Source of the DNA: Rhodospirillaceae bacterium
GTDB lineage: Bacteria; Pseudomonadota; Alphaproteobacteria; Rhodospirillales; Casp-alpha2
Assembly (NCBI GenBank): GCA_016845145.1
Contig: JAERTE010000123.1
Span: forward strand, 22,397-86,396
Direction: 5' to 3'
Length of the DNA: 64,000 nt
Shown here: piece after piece, positions 32,715-41,487 of the stretch
Layout of the letters: each line of letters opens with the position of its first letter
How positions within the stretch are numbered: the stretch's first letter is position 1
Notes under the pieces: generated by a model
Told to the model about the DNA's origin: nothing
Seen by the model: only the letters and a program-made list of their open reading frames with translations
Database searches by the model: none
Translations under genes and position numbers: made by a program

Positions 32715-34229
32715 TTATTCGGCGGCTTGCGGTTGCTGGGCCTCGCCGGGATACAGTTCGTTCAGCGGAATGGAGTCGCCTTTATCAGTGACCACCCTAG
32801 CATGGAAACGTTTCAAGCGGCGCGGTTCCGGCACGCCGCAGGAGTGCGCGATCACACCGACTTCGTACTCCATGTTGAGCGCGTAGTTCTTCACGCGCTC
32901 GGCCTTGTCCGATGCATCGAGGCCGTGTTGCAGGCGCGGGTTGTGGGTGGTGATGCCGGTGGGGCAGGTGTTCTTGTTGCACTGAAGTGCTTGGATACAG
33001 CCCAAGGCGAACATGAAACCGCGTGCTGACACGGTGAAATCAGCGCCGCAGCAAAGCGCCCAGGCAACATCGGAGGGCGTAATCATCTTACCCGATACAA
33101 TGACCTTCACCCGTTCACGCAGCCCATGGGCACTCAGCTTGTCGACAACCATGGGCAGGCTTTCTTGGATCGGCAGACCCATGTAGTCGATCAGGCTCAT
33201 GGGGGCGGCCCCGGTGCCGCCATCGGCGCTGTCGACGGTGATGAAATCGGGCGCTGTGTCGGCGCCGCGCTCATTGATTTCCGTGAACAGGCTATCGAGC
33301 CAGCCGTAGGCACCGATCACCGCCTTGAACCCGACAGGCTTACCGGTGACGCGGCGGATACGATGGATCATATCCAATATTTCGCCGGCATTGTTGATGT
33401 CGGGATGACGGTTCGGACTGATCGAATCCTCACCCTCAGGAATGCCGCGGATGTTGGCGATTTCCGGCGTCACTTTGCCGCCCGGCAGGATACCGCCCTT
33501 GCCCGGCTTTGCGCCTTGGCTGAGCTTGATCTCAAACATCTTAACCTGTTTGTGCGCGGCCACTTCTCGCAGTTTTTCGTCTGAAAGCTCGCCCGTTTCG
33601 TCGCGCACGCCGTATTTGGCCGTGCCGATCTGAAACACGATATCCGCACCGCCTTGCAGATGATAGGGCGACAGCCCGCCTTCGCCGGTGTTCATCCAGC
33701 AGCCAGCCATGCGCGCACCGTTGGAAAGCGCCAGCACGGCGGGCTTGGAAATGGCGCCGTAGCTCATGCCGGAAATATTGAAGATGGAACTTGTCGTGAA
33801 CGGTTTTTCCGAGCCGGCCCCAATGGTGACGGGCTTAGGCGGTACGGCATCGTCTTCAAGGGTGGGAAACGGGCAATTCACGAACAGCACCGTGCCACGC
33901 GGTTTAAGATCGCGGGTGGAGCCGAATGCGATGGTGTTGTCCAGACCCTTGGCGGCACGGTAGGCCCAACTGCGCTGTTCACGATTGAAGGGCATTTCTT
34001 CGCGGTCCATGGCAAAGAAATATTGGCGGAAAAACGCGCCCATGTGCTCGAAGAAATAGCGCAATCGTCCGATGACCGGATAGTTGCGGCGAATGGCATG
34101 GGTCGTCTGAGAGACGTCGGCGACATAAAGCACGGCGATGATCACAAGTGCTAGAACGACGAAAGAAATGATCGCAACGGCACCGTAGGTGATGATCGCT
34201 GCGGCAAAGTCGTTGATGGTATGGCTCAT
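32715..34229 (-). CDS. Membrane-anchored FMN-binding glutamate-synthase-domain protein
   Basis: 504 residues. An N-terminal membrane helix (AVAIISFVVLALVIIAVLYV) anchors a glutamate-synthase-type FMN barrel: FNISGMSYGAISKPAVLALS, EIKLSQGAKPGKGGILPG, DFITVDSADGGTGAAP, and the 3Fe-4S cluster cysteines in GCIQALQCNKNTCPTG. Unlike GltB there is no glutaminase domain. Such proteins are annotated as FMN-binding glutamate synthase family; the true substrate is unknown. It heads the transcription unit with the Rieske-TPP fusion, so an electron path between TPP enzyme, Rieske, FMN/Fe-S and a membrane carrier is plausible. Confidence 0.88.
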   Translation of the reverse strand: MSHTINDFAAAIITYGAVAIISFVVLALVIIAVLYVADVSQTTHAIRRNYPVIGRLRYFFEHMGAFFRQYFFAMDREEMPFNREQRSWAYRAAKGLDNTIAFGSTRDLKPRGTVLFVNCPFPTLEDDAVPPKPVTIGAGSEKPFTTSSIFNISGMSYGAISKPAVLALSNGARMAGCWMNTGEGGLSPYHLQGGADIVFQIGTAKYGVRDETGELSDEKLREVAAHKQVKMFEIKLSQGAKPGKGGILPGGKVTPEIANIRGIPEGEDSISPNRHPDINNAGEILDMIHRIRRVTGKPVGFKAVIGAYGWLDSLFTEINERGADTAPDFITVDSADGGTGAAPMSLIDYMGLPIQESLPMVVDKLSAHGLRERVKVIVSGKMITPSDVAWALCCGADFTVSARGFMFALGCIQALQCNKNTCPTGITTHNPRLQHGLDASDKAERVKNYALNMEYEVGVIAHSCGVPEPRRLKRFHARVVTDKGDSIPLNELYPGEAQQPQAAE

Positions 34230-34334
34230 GGTCCAGTTCCCCCCTCAATTTACAGGCGCTTGACGTGCTTCTAGGTGTTTAGATGCACCAAAGGGCGGAA
34301 TGGTTACCGATCGATATCTGTTGGGAAATAGGCT

Positions 34335-34625
34335 CTAGCGAGTTTCTGCCTCGCGAGCGGCGACGATGGCATCGATCAGGTCGTCGGGCAGATCATCAGG
34401 GGCCGGGGCTGAAGAGGGCCCTAGAATCTCGCCACCAAGTGCCGAAGCCTTTTTGTAAGCAGCTAAGTAATCGAAGCATTCGCGGCACATCTTGATGTGC
34501 AGGTCGAACTTCCAGCGGGCATAGGGCTCGAGCCGCCCCTCAACATAGTCGAGTAAGGTCTCTTCCACTTCGCCGCAGGTCATCATCATCGGCATTCGGG
34601 ACATGACAGCCTTGATCGTTTTCAT
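34335..34625 (-). CDS. Zinc-finger (ZAS) anti-sigma factor
   Basis: A 96-residue soluble protein. C17, H43, C47 and C50 (HIKMCREC) form the zinc-binding H-x3-C-x2-C motif of ZAS anti-sigma factors, with EVEETLLDYVEGRLEPYA in front as usual. No membrane segment, so it senses a cytoplasmic signal, often redox. Its ATG overlaps the stop of the ECF sigma gene by 4 bases. Confidence 0.87.
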   Translation of the reverse strand: MKTIKAVMSRMPMMMTCGEVEETLLDYVEGRLEPYARWKFDLHIKMCRECFDYLAAYKKASALGGEILGPSSAPAPDDLPDDLIDAIVAAREAETR

Positions 34626-35239
34626 GATGTTACCTCGGAGTTGGCGCCGAATGTGGGTTCCAAAAGACGCTTCAGCGCAGCACGCGCGCGATGCAGACGA
34701 ACTTTGGCCGCGCTGATGGAAATACCCAATGTTTCAGCGGTCTGATCGGTGCTCAGGCCTTCGACGTCACGCAAAATGAAAATCTCGCGCGCCTCGCCAG
34801 ATAACCTGGAGAGCGCATCAATAACGGCTTGGCGCACTTCGGCGCGTTCCGCCAAGTCAGGCTCGTGCAAAGCACTGTAAGTGGGCTCGATGCGGCAGCC
34901 CGTGGAATCGAAAATCGGTGCCAGTTCTTCCCAGGATACTTCGGCCAGCCGGGTGCGTTTACGCCGATGCATGAGCGCCGTATTGATGACGATTCGATGC
35001 AGCCAGGTCGACAGCAGAGACTTTCCCTGAAAGGAATCGATTTTGCGGAAGGCCTGCAGAAACGCTTCCTGCACGCAGTCGTTGGCATCGTGTTCTCCGA
35101 CGATGGGAATAACGGCTGCCCGCATGCGCCCCCCATGGGTGCTGATCAGCTGCCGGAAAGCGTCGGGCGCGCCCGTGCGTAGACCGGCGACCAGCAATTC
35201 GTCTTCAATGTTTTTCGGCGGTGCCATGTCTTGGTCCAT
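34622..35239 (-). CDS. ECF-type RNA polymerase sigma factor
   Basis: A 205-residue sigma factor. Region 2 includes ANDCVQEAFLQAFRKIDSF and STWLHRIVINTALMHRR, and region 4 includes LSGEAREIFILRDVEGLSTDQTAETLGISISAAKVRLHRARAAL. It is coupled to a ZAS anti-sigma factor, a pairing usual for redox- or stress-responsive ECF groups. The start is ATG 35239 or ATG 35227 (MAPPKN). It lies 27 bases after a glycosyltransferase gene start-strand partner on the same strand. Confidence 0.92.
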   Translation of the reverse strand: MDQDMAPPKNIEDELLVAGLRTGAPDAFRQLISTHGGRMRAAVIPIVGEHDANDCVQEAFLQAFRKIDSFQGKSLLSTWLHRIVINTALMHRRKRTRLAEVSWEELAPIFDSTGCRIEPTYSALHEPDLAERAEVRQAVIDALSRLSGEAREIFILRDVEGLSTDQTAETLGISISAAKVRLHRARAALKRLLEPTFGANSEVTS

Positions 35240-35266
35240 GCAGCTAGGATACGCCGTCGGGCTGGG

Positions 35267-36427
35267 CTAGATCAAATCGGCGATGGCGTCGAGCAGGCGC
35301 TCGGTTTGGTTCGCCCATGACAGGTCGTTCATGAAGTCCGCGCCGGCTTTGGCACGCAGGTGCGCAGCTTCGCGGTCCGTATAGACCGCTTCCAAATGCG
35401 CGACAATTTCGTCGACCTGACTTTCACGCCACATTTCTGTTTCGCTGCCGTTGGCGGAAATCTGGTGTTGATCGGCAAGCACGAAGCTATTTTCGCCGTT
35501 AATGATATCCATGTGTCCGGTGTTGGCGGACAGAACACACGGCACGCCTGTCGCCATGGCTTCCATGGCGACTAGGTTGGTGCCGCCTTCGCAGCGGTTG
35601 GGAAACAGCGCCACATCCATGTCGCGCAAAATCGCGGCCATCTGTGTATTGGGCACCCAACCGAGATCAATGAAGGCATCCGGCGCGACTCCGTTCTCTG
35701 TCGCCCAACGGCGGATATCCACTTCGCCGTCGGCATCGGTTTCGGGCTCGGCACCAATGTGTACAGACGCACTCATGCCTTTGGCGCTCTCGGGCCATGC
35801 ATTGCGCCACGACGTTACCAAGATGGCTTCCGGGTGACGGGCATGGAAAATCTTAAACGCCGCCACCACCAAGTCCTGGCCTTTGCGAATCTCCAGTTTT
35901 CCCCCAGAGAAGATGGCGAAGCGATCGCGGTAAGCGGTGCTCGGCGGGCCGGGTTTGAACAAGCCGATATCCACACCTTGCGAGACGAATTCGATGTTTT
36001 CTATACCGTGGGCGCGGGCGTAGTCGCGGTTCCATGATGATCCGGCCAGGATACGGTCGTAGGTCCCAGCGCGGGTTTTGGCTTCATCGTCGATGCCACC
36101 GTGTTCGTAAAAGATAAATCCGATATCCGTGCCGCCCCGGATGGCGTCACGGCACCTGAACCCATTGGCCAGCGCGTGTAAAACGGTCACGCCGCCGACC
36201 TTGACCGTGTTGCCGCCGGCCGGGTCCAGGACTTGTGTCTGGATCTGGCGTTGCTCATCGGCGAAAGGCAGTAACGCGGGCGGGATTTCACTCAGTTGTG
36301 GCTCAGTGAACAACAACGGCGTCGGCTCGCCGCGTTTGACCAAGTTTAGCGCCAAATTGAGCCCGAATATGCCCCAGCCATGCGAGTCCGAAAGCTGCCA
36401 TGTGATGCCGAGGCGTGAACTTGTCAT
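35267..36427 (-). CDS. Group 1 (GT4-type) glycosyltransferase
   Basis: 386 residues. The GT-B fold C-terminal half has the donor-binding pattern LGWVPNTQMAAILRDMDVALFPNRCEGGTNLVAMEAMATGVPCVLSANTGHMDII, ending with the family EAVYTDRE helix. FSGGKLEIRKGQDLVVAAFK is the usual interdomain hinge. It transfers a sugar from a nucleotide sugar to a glycan or lipid acceptor; the sugar is not predictable. It is the first gene before the sigma/anti-sigma pair on the same strand. Confidence 0.88.
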   Translation of the reverse strand: MTSSRLGITWQLSDSHGWGIFGLNLALNLVKRGEPTPLLFTEPQLSEIPPALLPFADEQRQIQTQVLDPAGGNTVKVGGVTVLHALANGFRCRDAIRGGTDIGFIFYEHGGIDDEAKTRAGTYDRILAGSSWNRDYARAHGIENIEFVSQGVDIGLFKPGPPSTAYRDRFAIFSGGKLEIRKGQDLVVAAFKIFHARHPEAILVTSWRNAWPESAKGMSASVHIGAEPETDADGEVDIRRWATENGVAPDAFIDLGWVPNTQMAAILRDMDVALFPNRCEGGTNLVAMEAMATGVPCVLSANTGHMDIINGENSFVLADQHQISANGSETEMWRESQVDEIVAHLEAVYTDREAAHLRAKAGADFMNDLSWANQTERLLDAIADLI

Positions 36428-36545
36428 GCGTGATGATTGCCCATGGCGCCATCACGGGCAAGGCCCGGAGTAGACAATATATCACCGAATTCTTGCCGCA
36501 TTCAGCGGCTGGCGTTAGATTCGCTGCAAAGGGAAGGGCTTTGCA

Positions 36546-38612
36546 TTGAACCATATGACGTCAACCTACGTGCCGTCGGCTTGTCCACACGATTGCCCCA
36601 GTACTTGTGCGCTGGAGGTCGAGCGCCTGGACGCGCAGACCATCGGCAAGGTACGGGGCGCCAAGGACAACGATTACACCATGGGCGTGGTCTGCGCCAA
36701 GGTGGCTGCCTACCGAGAGCGCGTGCATCACCCGGAACGCCTGGGTAAGCCGCTGAAACGCACGGGTGCGAAGGGCGAGGGCAAGTTCGCGGAAATTTCT
36801 TGGGACGAGGCACTCGACGAAGTTGCCGATGCCTTCAAGGCCGCCACCGAGAAGCACGGCCCGCAGACCGTCTGGCCCTACGATTTCGCCGGCACCATGG
36901 GGTTGCTGCAACGCGATGGTATCATGCGTCTGCGCCACGCCATGAACTATTCCGGCATGGACCCGACCATTTGCGTGCCGTTGGCATCAAATGGATGGCA
37001 GGCGGGTTGCGGAGTGGTGCGTGGTGTCGACCCGCGCGAAGTGGCGGACTCGGATCTGATCATCGTGTGGGGCGGCAATCCGGTATCGACGCAAGTCAAT
37101 TTCATGACCCATGTGGCCAAGGCGCGTAAGGCGCGCGGCACCAAACTGGTGGTGGTTGATGTCTACAAAACGCCCACCGCCGAAGCCGCGGACATATTCA
37201 TCCCCGTACGGCCCGGTACCGACGGTGCGTTGGCGTGCGCGATCATGCATGTGCTGTTCAAGGAGGGATTTGCCGACCGGGAATACATGGAGAAGTACAC
37301 GGATTTTCCCACCGATCTTGAATCCCATTTGGAACAACGATCACCGGAATGGGCTTCAACTATCTGTGGCGTCCCGGTGGAGGACATCGTCTCACTGGCG
37401 CGGCTTTACGGCGAGACCAAACGCAGCTTTATCCGCGTTGGCTACGGATTTTCGCGCAGCCGCAACGGCTCGGCCAATATTCATGCCGTCAGTTGCCTAC
37501 CCGCCGTTACCGGTGCGTGGCAGCATAAAGGTGGCGGCGCGCTGCACACCAACCGCGCGCTCTATGCCCATATCGACCAGACCATGATCAAAGGCTTGGA
37601 TGTCTGTGACCCCGATATCCGGCAATTGGATATGTGCCGCATTGGGCCGGTCCTGAACCGCGATGAGCCGAGCTTGCTTGGTGGGCCGCAGGTGACCGCC
37701 ATGCTGATCCAGAACACCAACCCCGCCGACGTGGCGCCCGATACCAATGCGGTGATCAAGGGGCTGGCGCGCGATGATTTGTTTGTGTGCGTACACGAAC
37801 AGTTCATGACCACGACGGCGAAATATGCCGACATCGTACTGCCGGCAACGATGTTCTTGGAACATGAGGATTATTACCGCGGCGGTGGACATATGTATCT
37901 GCAGGTGCACCGTGCGGTGATCGAGCCGTTTGACCAGTGCCGTTCCAATCATGATGTCATTTGTGCTTTGGGCCAACGGTTGGGCTCAAATCATCCGGCG
38001 TTTTATATGTCGGGCGAGGAATTAATCGACCAAAGCCTCACGGCCACCGGCCTGCCGGGCTTCGAAGAAGCTGCCGACATGAAATGGATCGACATGAGTG
38101 TTTCATGGGAAGAGGCGCACTTCCAAAACGGGTTCGGCCACGCGGACGGGAAATTCCGCTTCGCGCCCAATTGGTCAGAAATCGGCCCCGATCATGCGGT
38201 AATGCCGACACTGCCGGATCATCTCGCCAACACCGATGAAGTGAGCGACGAAAAACCGTTCCGGCTCGTCGTGCCGCCGGCCAGGCGATTTCTCAATTCG
38301 ACCTTCAACGAGATGCCGTCGAATCGAACCAAAGAACATGCCCCGCGTGCCCTGATGGAACGCGAAACCTGCGAGAGATTGGGCCTCAAAGAAGGTGATC
38401 AAGTGCGGTTGGGGAATGAGCAAGGCAGCGTCGTGGTGCCGGTCTATCCAGCAAGCGACCAGCGTGCCGACACGGTCATTGTCGAGGGCATTTGGCCGGG
38501 CGCTGATTTCGGCGAGGGACTCAGTATCAATGTCTTGGTCAGCGCTGACCGTGGACCGCCCAATGGCGGCGGCGTGTTCCACGATACCGCCATATGGGTG
38601 AGGGCTGCCTAA
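36546..38612 (+). CDS. Molybdopterin-dependent oxidoreductase (DMSO reductase family)
   Basis: A 688-residue bis-MGD enzyme. C13, C17, C21 and C50 (CPHDCPSTC ... GVVCAK) bind a 4Fe-4S cluster. The Moco segments follow in order: WPYDFAGTMGLLQRDG, IIVWGGNPVSTQVN, VVDVYKTPTAEAADIFIPVRPGTDGAL and the C-terminal PPARRFLNSTFNEMP. No TAT signal is seen, so it is cytoplasmic. The ligand to Mo cannot be named. The start is TTG 36546, or ATG 36555. Its stop overlaps the mipZ ATG (TAATG), an unexpected coupling. Confidence 0.9.
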   Translation: MNHMTSTYVPSACPHDCPSTCALEVERLDAQTIGKVRGAKDNDYTMGVVCAKVAAYRERVHHPERLGKPLKRTGAKGEGKFAEISWDEALDEVADAFKAATEKHGPQTVWPYDFAGTMGLLQRDGIMRLRHAMNYSGMDPTICVPLASNGWQAGCGVVRGVDPREVADSDLIIVWGGNPVSTQVNFMTHVAKARKARGTKLVVVDVYKTPTAEAADIFIPVRPGTDGALACAIMHVLFKEGFADREYMEKYTDFPTDLESHLEQRSPEWASTICGVPVEDIVSLARLYGETKRSFIRVGYGFSRSRNGSANIHAVSCLPAVTGAWQHKGGGALHTNRALYAHIDQTMIKGLDVCDPDIRQLDMCRIGPVLNRDEPSLLGGPQVTAMLIQNTNPADVAPDTNAVIKGLARDDLFVCVHEQFMTTTAKYADIVLPATMFLEHEDYYRGGGHMYLQVHRAVIEPFDQCRSNHDVICALGQRLGSNHPAFYMSGEELIDQSLTATGLPGFEEAADMKWIDMSVSWEEAHFQNGFGHADGKFRFAPNWSEIGPDHAVMPTLPDHLANTDEVSDEKPFRLVVPPARRFLNSTFNEMPSNRTKEHAPRALMERETCERLGLKEGDQVRLGNEQGSVVVPVYPASDQRADTVIVEGIWPGADFGEGLSINVLVSADRGPPNGGGVFHDTAIWVRAA

Positions 38613-39481
38613 TGGGCTTGTTCGGCCTTGGCGGAACGAAGAAATCCGGCGAAACCGGCGGACGGGCGCATGTGATCGTCGTCGGCAATGAGAAAGGTGG
38701 TAGCGGTAAATCGACCACAGCCATGCACATCATTGTCGCCATGTTGCAGCAAGGACGCTCGGTAGCCAGCATCGATGTGGACGCCCGGCAAGGCACACTG
38801 AGCCGCTATATCGCCAACCGCGAGAAGTACATCAAAACGGCGGGGCGCGACATCGGCATGTCCGATCATTACACCGTCGACCCGTCGAAGGAAGCCGCCG
38901 GCCCGGCCGAATTGGAGGCGGAACAGCAACGCTTGCGCCTGCTCATCGAGGGAGCCTGGATCAATCATGACGTGGTGATTATCGATACGCCGGGCAGCGC
39001 CAATGCACTGTCGCGATTGGCACACTCTTATGCCGATACGCTGATCACGCCGATTAATGACAGCCTCGTCGATTTCGATGTGTTGGCGCACGTGGATGGC
39101 ACGCGCTTTGCCATTATGGGGCCCAGCCACTATGCCGAAATGGTCTGGGAGCAAAAGAAGGTCCGCGCCGACAGGGACGGCGGCACCATTGACTGGATCG
39201 TCATTCGCAATCGGCTGTCGAGCCTGGATGCCCACAACAAACGCGAGATGGAACGTCTGGTGCGGGAATTGGCTGAGCGTATACGGTTCCGCAGTGTGCC
39301 GGGATTGGGCGAACGGGTGATTTTCCGAGAGCTGTTTTTGGTCGGGCTGACGATCCTGGACTTGAAGGATGCCGCTGGTCCGCGCGCGCTTAGTCATTCG
39401 CACCATGCGGCACGACAAGAAGTGTTCACCATCGTCAACGCCATCGGTTTGCCGCCAACTGAAAATGCCATCACCAATTGA
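38612..39481 (+). CDS. mipZ: MipZ-type ParA ATPase (division-site positioning)
   Basis: 289 residues. The deviant Walker A GNEKGGSGKST (residues 25-35) has both Lys, and VASIDVDARQGTLSRYIANRE is the MipZ/ParA switch I region. VVIIDTPGSANALSRLAHSYADTLITPINDSLVDFDVL is Walker B and the MipZ-specific stretch. MipZ forms a gradient from the pole with ParB and inhibits FtsZ, so septa form at midcell in alphaproteobacteria. The start at ATG 38612 overlaps the previous stop; a GTG at 38594 is less likely. Confidence 0.92.
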   Translation: MGLFGLGGTKKSGETGGRAHVIVVGNEKGGSGKSTTAMHIIVAMLQQGRSVASIDVDARQGTLSRYIANREKYIKTAGRDIGMSDHYTVDPSKEAAGPAELEAEQQRLRLLIEGAWINHDVVIIDTPGSANALSRLAHSYADTLITPINDSLVDFDVLAHVDGTRFAIMGPSHYAEMVWEQKKVRADRDGGTIDWIVIRNRLSSLDAHNKREMERLVRELAERIRFRSVPGLGERVIFRELFLVGLTILDLKDAAGPRALSHSHHAARQEVFTIVNAIGLPPTENAITN

Positions 39482-39528
39482 CATGAATGCGCGTGGCATT
39501 TCGCCGTGCATGCTACTATCTGTTGATC

Positions 39529-40260
39529 ATGAGTAAGACTCCGAAAGTGCCCGATAACAACGCCGCGGCGAACGTCGATGCGTTCTTGCAAAAAGCCGCA
39601 GCCATTCCGCGTGGCAAAGCCCCCGGCTCGGGCGGGCGGTTGCTGTTCGCGCTTGATGCCACGGCCAGCCGGCAACCCACATGGGACCATGCCGCGCATA
39701 TCCAGGCAGAGATGTTTCAGGCGGCGTCGGCGCTGGGCGGGCTCGATATTCAATTGGCGTTTTTCCGGGGGTTTGGCGAATTCAAGGTCAGTTCGTGGAC
39801 CGGCAACGGTAGCGAGATTCTGCGTTTGATGACGTCGGTCACCTGCATGGCCGGAACGACACAACTCGGCAAGGTATTGAAGCATGCCCGCAACGAGCAA
39901 AAGCGCCGCAAGATTGATGCGCTGGTGTACGTGGGCGATTGCTTTGAGGAGGACATCGACGAGATCGGTAGCGTGGCTGGCGAACTGGGCCTGCTGGGAT
40001 TGCCCTGTTTTATGTTTCACGAGGGCGTCGATCCCATCGCCACGTTCGCGTTCCAGCAGATCGCCAAGCTTTCGGGCGGCGCTTATTTCAGTTTCGACGC
40101 GGCGTCGGCGTCGGTGTTGAAGGATCTGCTGCGCGCGGTCGCGGTTTATGCCAGTGGCGGGTTCATGGCGCTCAAGGATCACACGCAGCGCCAAGGCGGT
40201 GAGGTGCGGCAACTGACCGATCAACTGGCCCGGCGCAGGGGTCGGTCGGGGGGGAGCTAG
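39529..40260 (+). CDS. VWA-like protein of unknown role
   Basis: 243 residues from ATG 39529 (MSKTPKVPDNNAAANVD); the frame is open to 39487. GGRLLFALDATASRQPTWDHAAH holds a MIDAS-like D-x-T-x-S pattern at the first strand, and later strands (QLAFFRGFGEFKVS, IDALVYVGDCFEEDIDEIGS) follow the von Willebrand A fold. Cytoplasmic. It lies 47 bases after mipZ and 8 bases before the J-domain gene, so it belongs to this plus-strand operon. Partner unknown. Confidence 0.75.
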   Translation: MSKTPKVPDNNAAANVDAFLQKAAAIPRGKAPGSGGRLLFALDATASRQPTWDHAAHIQAEMFQAASALGGLDIQLAFFRGFGEFKVSSWTGNGSEILRLMTSVTCMAGTTQLGKVLKHARNEQKRRKIDALVYVGDCFEEDIDEIGSVAGELGLLGLPCFMFHEGVDPIATFAFQQIAKLSGGAYFSFDAASASVLKDLLRAVAVYASGGFMALKDHTQRQGGEVRQLTDQLARRRGRSGGS

Positions 40261-40268
40261 ACAGTGAC

Positions 40269-41003
40269 ATGTTGCCATATCTGATCCTCGGCATCGCTTT
40301 GTTGGCAGGCTTGCTATTGGCTGGGCGCTGGTATGCTACAGCCGACCCGCGGACGCTGATCAAGGCATTGAAGTGGGCATTGATCGGGTTGGTGGCGGCG
40401 ATTGCGTTGTTTTTCGTGGTCACTGGCCGGCTGGGGTGGGCCATCGCAACATTGCCGGCATTGGTGCCGTGGTTCTTGCGGGCGCGCAGCGTGGCTCGCA
40501 TGGCCAAGACCTTCTCGCGCATGGCGCAAGCCGGCGCGGCACCAGGGGGGACTGTGCCGACCGGGGATACCTCGCAGGTCGAAACGCGTTTCCTGCATAT
40601 GGAATTGGACCACGATTCGGGACGCATGAGCGGCCAAGTGGTCGCCGGGACTTTCGCCGGCCGTGATGTGAGCTCGCTGGCGTTTCATGATCTGATTTCA
40701 TTGCTGAGCGAATGCTGGCGTGAAGACGACGAATCCGCGCGGTTGGTCGAGGCCTACCTGGATCGCGAATATCCTGATTGGCGCGAGCGAGCCAAATCCG
40801 AACAGACCAATGGTGCTGGCGGCGGTGGTACCATGGACCGGTCCGAGGCCTTGCAGATTCTAGGCCTTGCGGAAGGTGCAAGCGATGCCGATATCAAGGA
40901 GGCGCACCGCCGCCTGATCGCCGGGATGCATCCCGATCACGGCGGCTCCGACTATCTCGCCGCGCAAATCAACCGCGCCAAAGATATCCTGCTGGGAGAC
41001 TAA
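40269..41003 (+). CDS. Membrane-anchored J-domain protein
   Basis: 244 residues. Two N-terminal hydrophobic segments (ILGIALLAGLLLAG and KWALIGLVAAIALFFVV) anchor it. A middle region carries HMELDHDSGRMSGQVVAGTFAGR, and a C-terminal J domain (about 193-244) has the diagnostic HPD in GMHPDHGG. The arrangement resembles the TIM14/DjlA-like J proteins that recruit DnaK to a membrane complex. It follows the VWA-like gene by 8 bases. Confidence 0.87.
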   Translation: MLPYLILGIALLAGLLLAGRWYATADPRTLIKALKWALIGLVAAIALFFVVTGRLGWAIATLPALVPWFLRARSVARMAKTFSRMAQAGAAPGGTVPTGDTSQVETRFLHMELDHDSGRMSGQVVAGTFAGRDVSSLAFHDLISLLSECWREDDESARLVEAYLDREYPDWRERAKSEQTNGAGGGGTMDRSEALQILGLAEGASDADIKEAHRRLIAGMHPDHGGSDYLAAQINRAKDILLGD

Positions 41004-41005
41004 CA

Positions 41006-41365
41006 ATGGCCGACACTGCTGAGATTCGTGGTTATCACGCTCACGTCTATTACCGAAGCGCCGCAGAGCGCGATGTCGCGGCGAAATTGCGCGATAACAT
41101 CGACACCTTTTTCGAGGTCAGATTGGGGCGCTGGCGGGACGAACCGGTGGGTCCGCATCCGCTGCCCATGTATCAAGTCGCGTTTGAGGCTGATGAGTTT
41201 CCGAAAATAGTTCCGTGGCTGATGCTCAATCGCGAGGGTTTGGCGATTTTGGTTCATCCCGAGACCGGTGATGATGTTGTCGATCACCGCGATTCGCCGT
41301 TGTGGTTGGGGGAGCGCCTGGCGTTGAATATCGCTTTTTTGGAAGCTGGGAATACGTCAGCTTAA
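41006..41365 (+). CDS. DOPA 4,5-dioxygenase family protein
   Basis: 119 residues from ATG 41006, 2 bases after the J-domain gene's stop, so it is translationally linked. IRGYHAHVYYRS, EVRLGRWRDEPVGPHPLPMYQVAF and LAILVHPETGDDVVDH are the conserved parts of the DOPA-dioxygenase-like family, with His residues that could bind iron. In plants and fungi members cleave DOPA; bacterial members mostly have unknown substrates. Confidence 0.87.
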   Translation: MADTAEIRGYHAHVYYRSAAERDVAAKLRDNIDTFFEVRLGRWRDEPVGPHPLPMYQVAFEADEFPKIVPWLMLNREGLAILVHPETGDDVVDHRDSPLWLGERLALNIAFLEAGNTSA

Positions 41366-41487
41366 TCAGCGACTTGATGTCGGAAAAATCGTTGCGCTCC
41401 CGTATATTGCGACCTCCGGTGGGCTGTGGCACAAAGGCCTGAGAATCGGTGTTTCGCCGACGTGGATTTTCCCCAAAGGGTCGCTCA

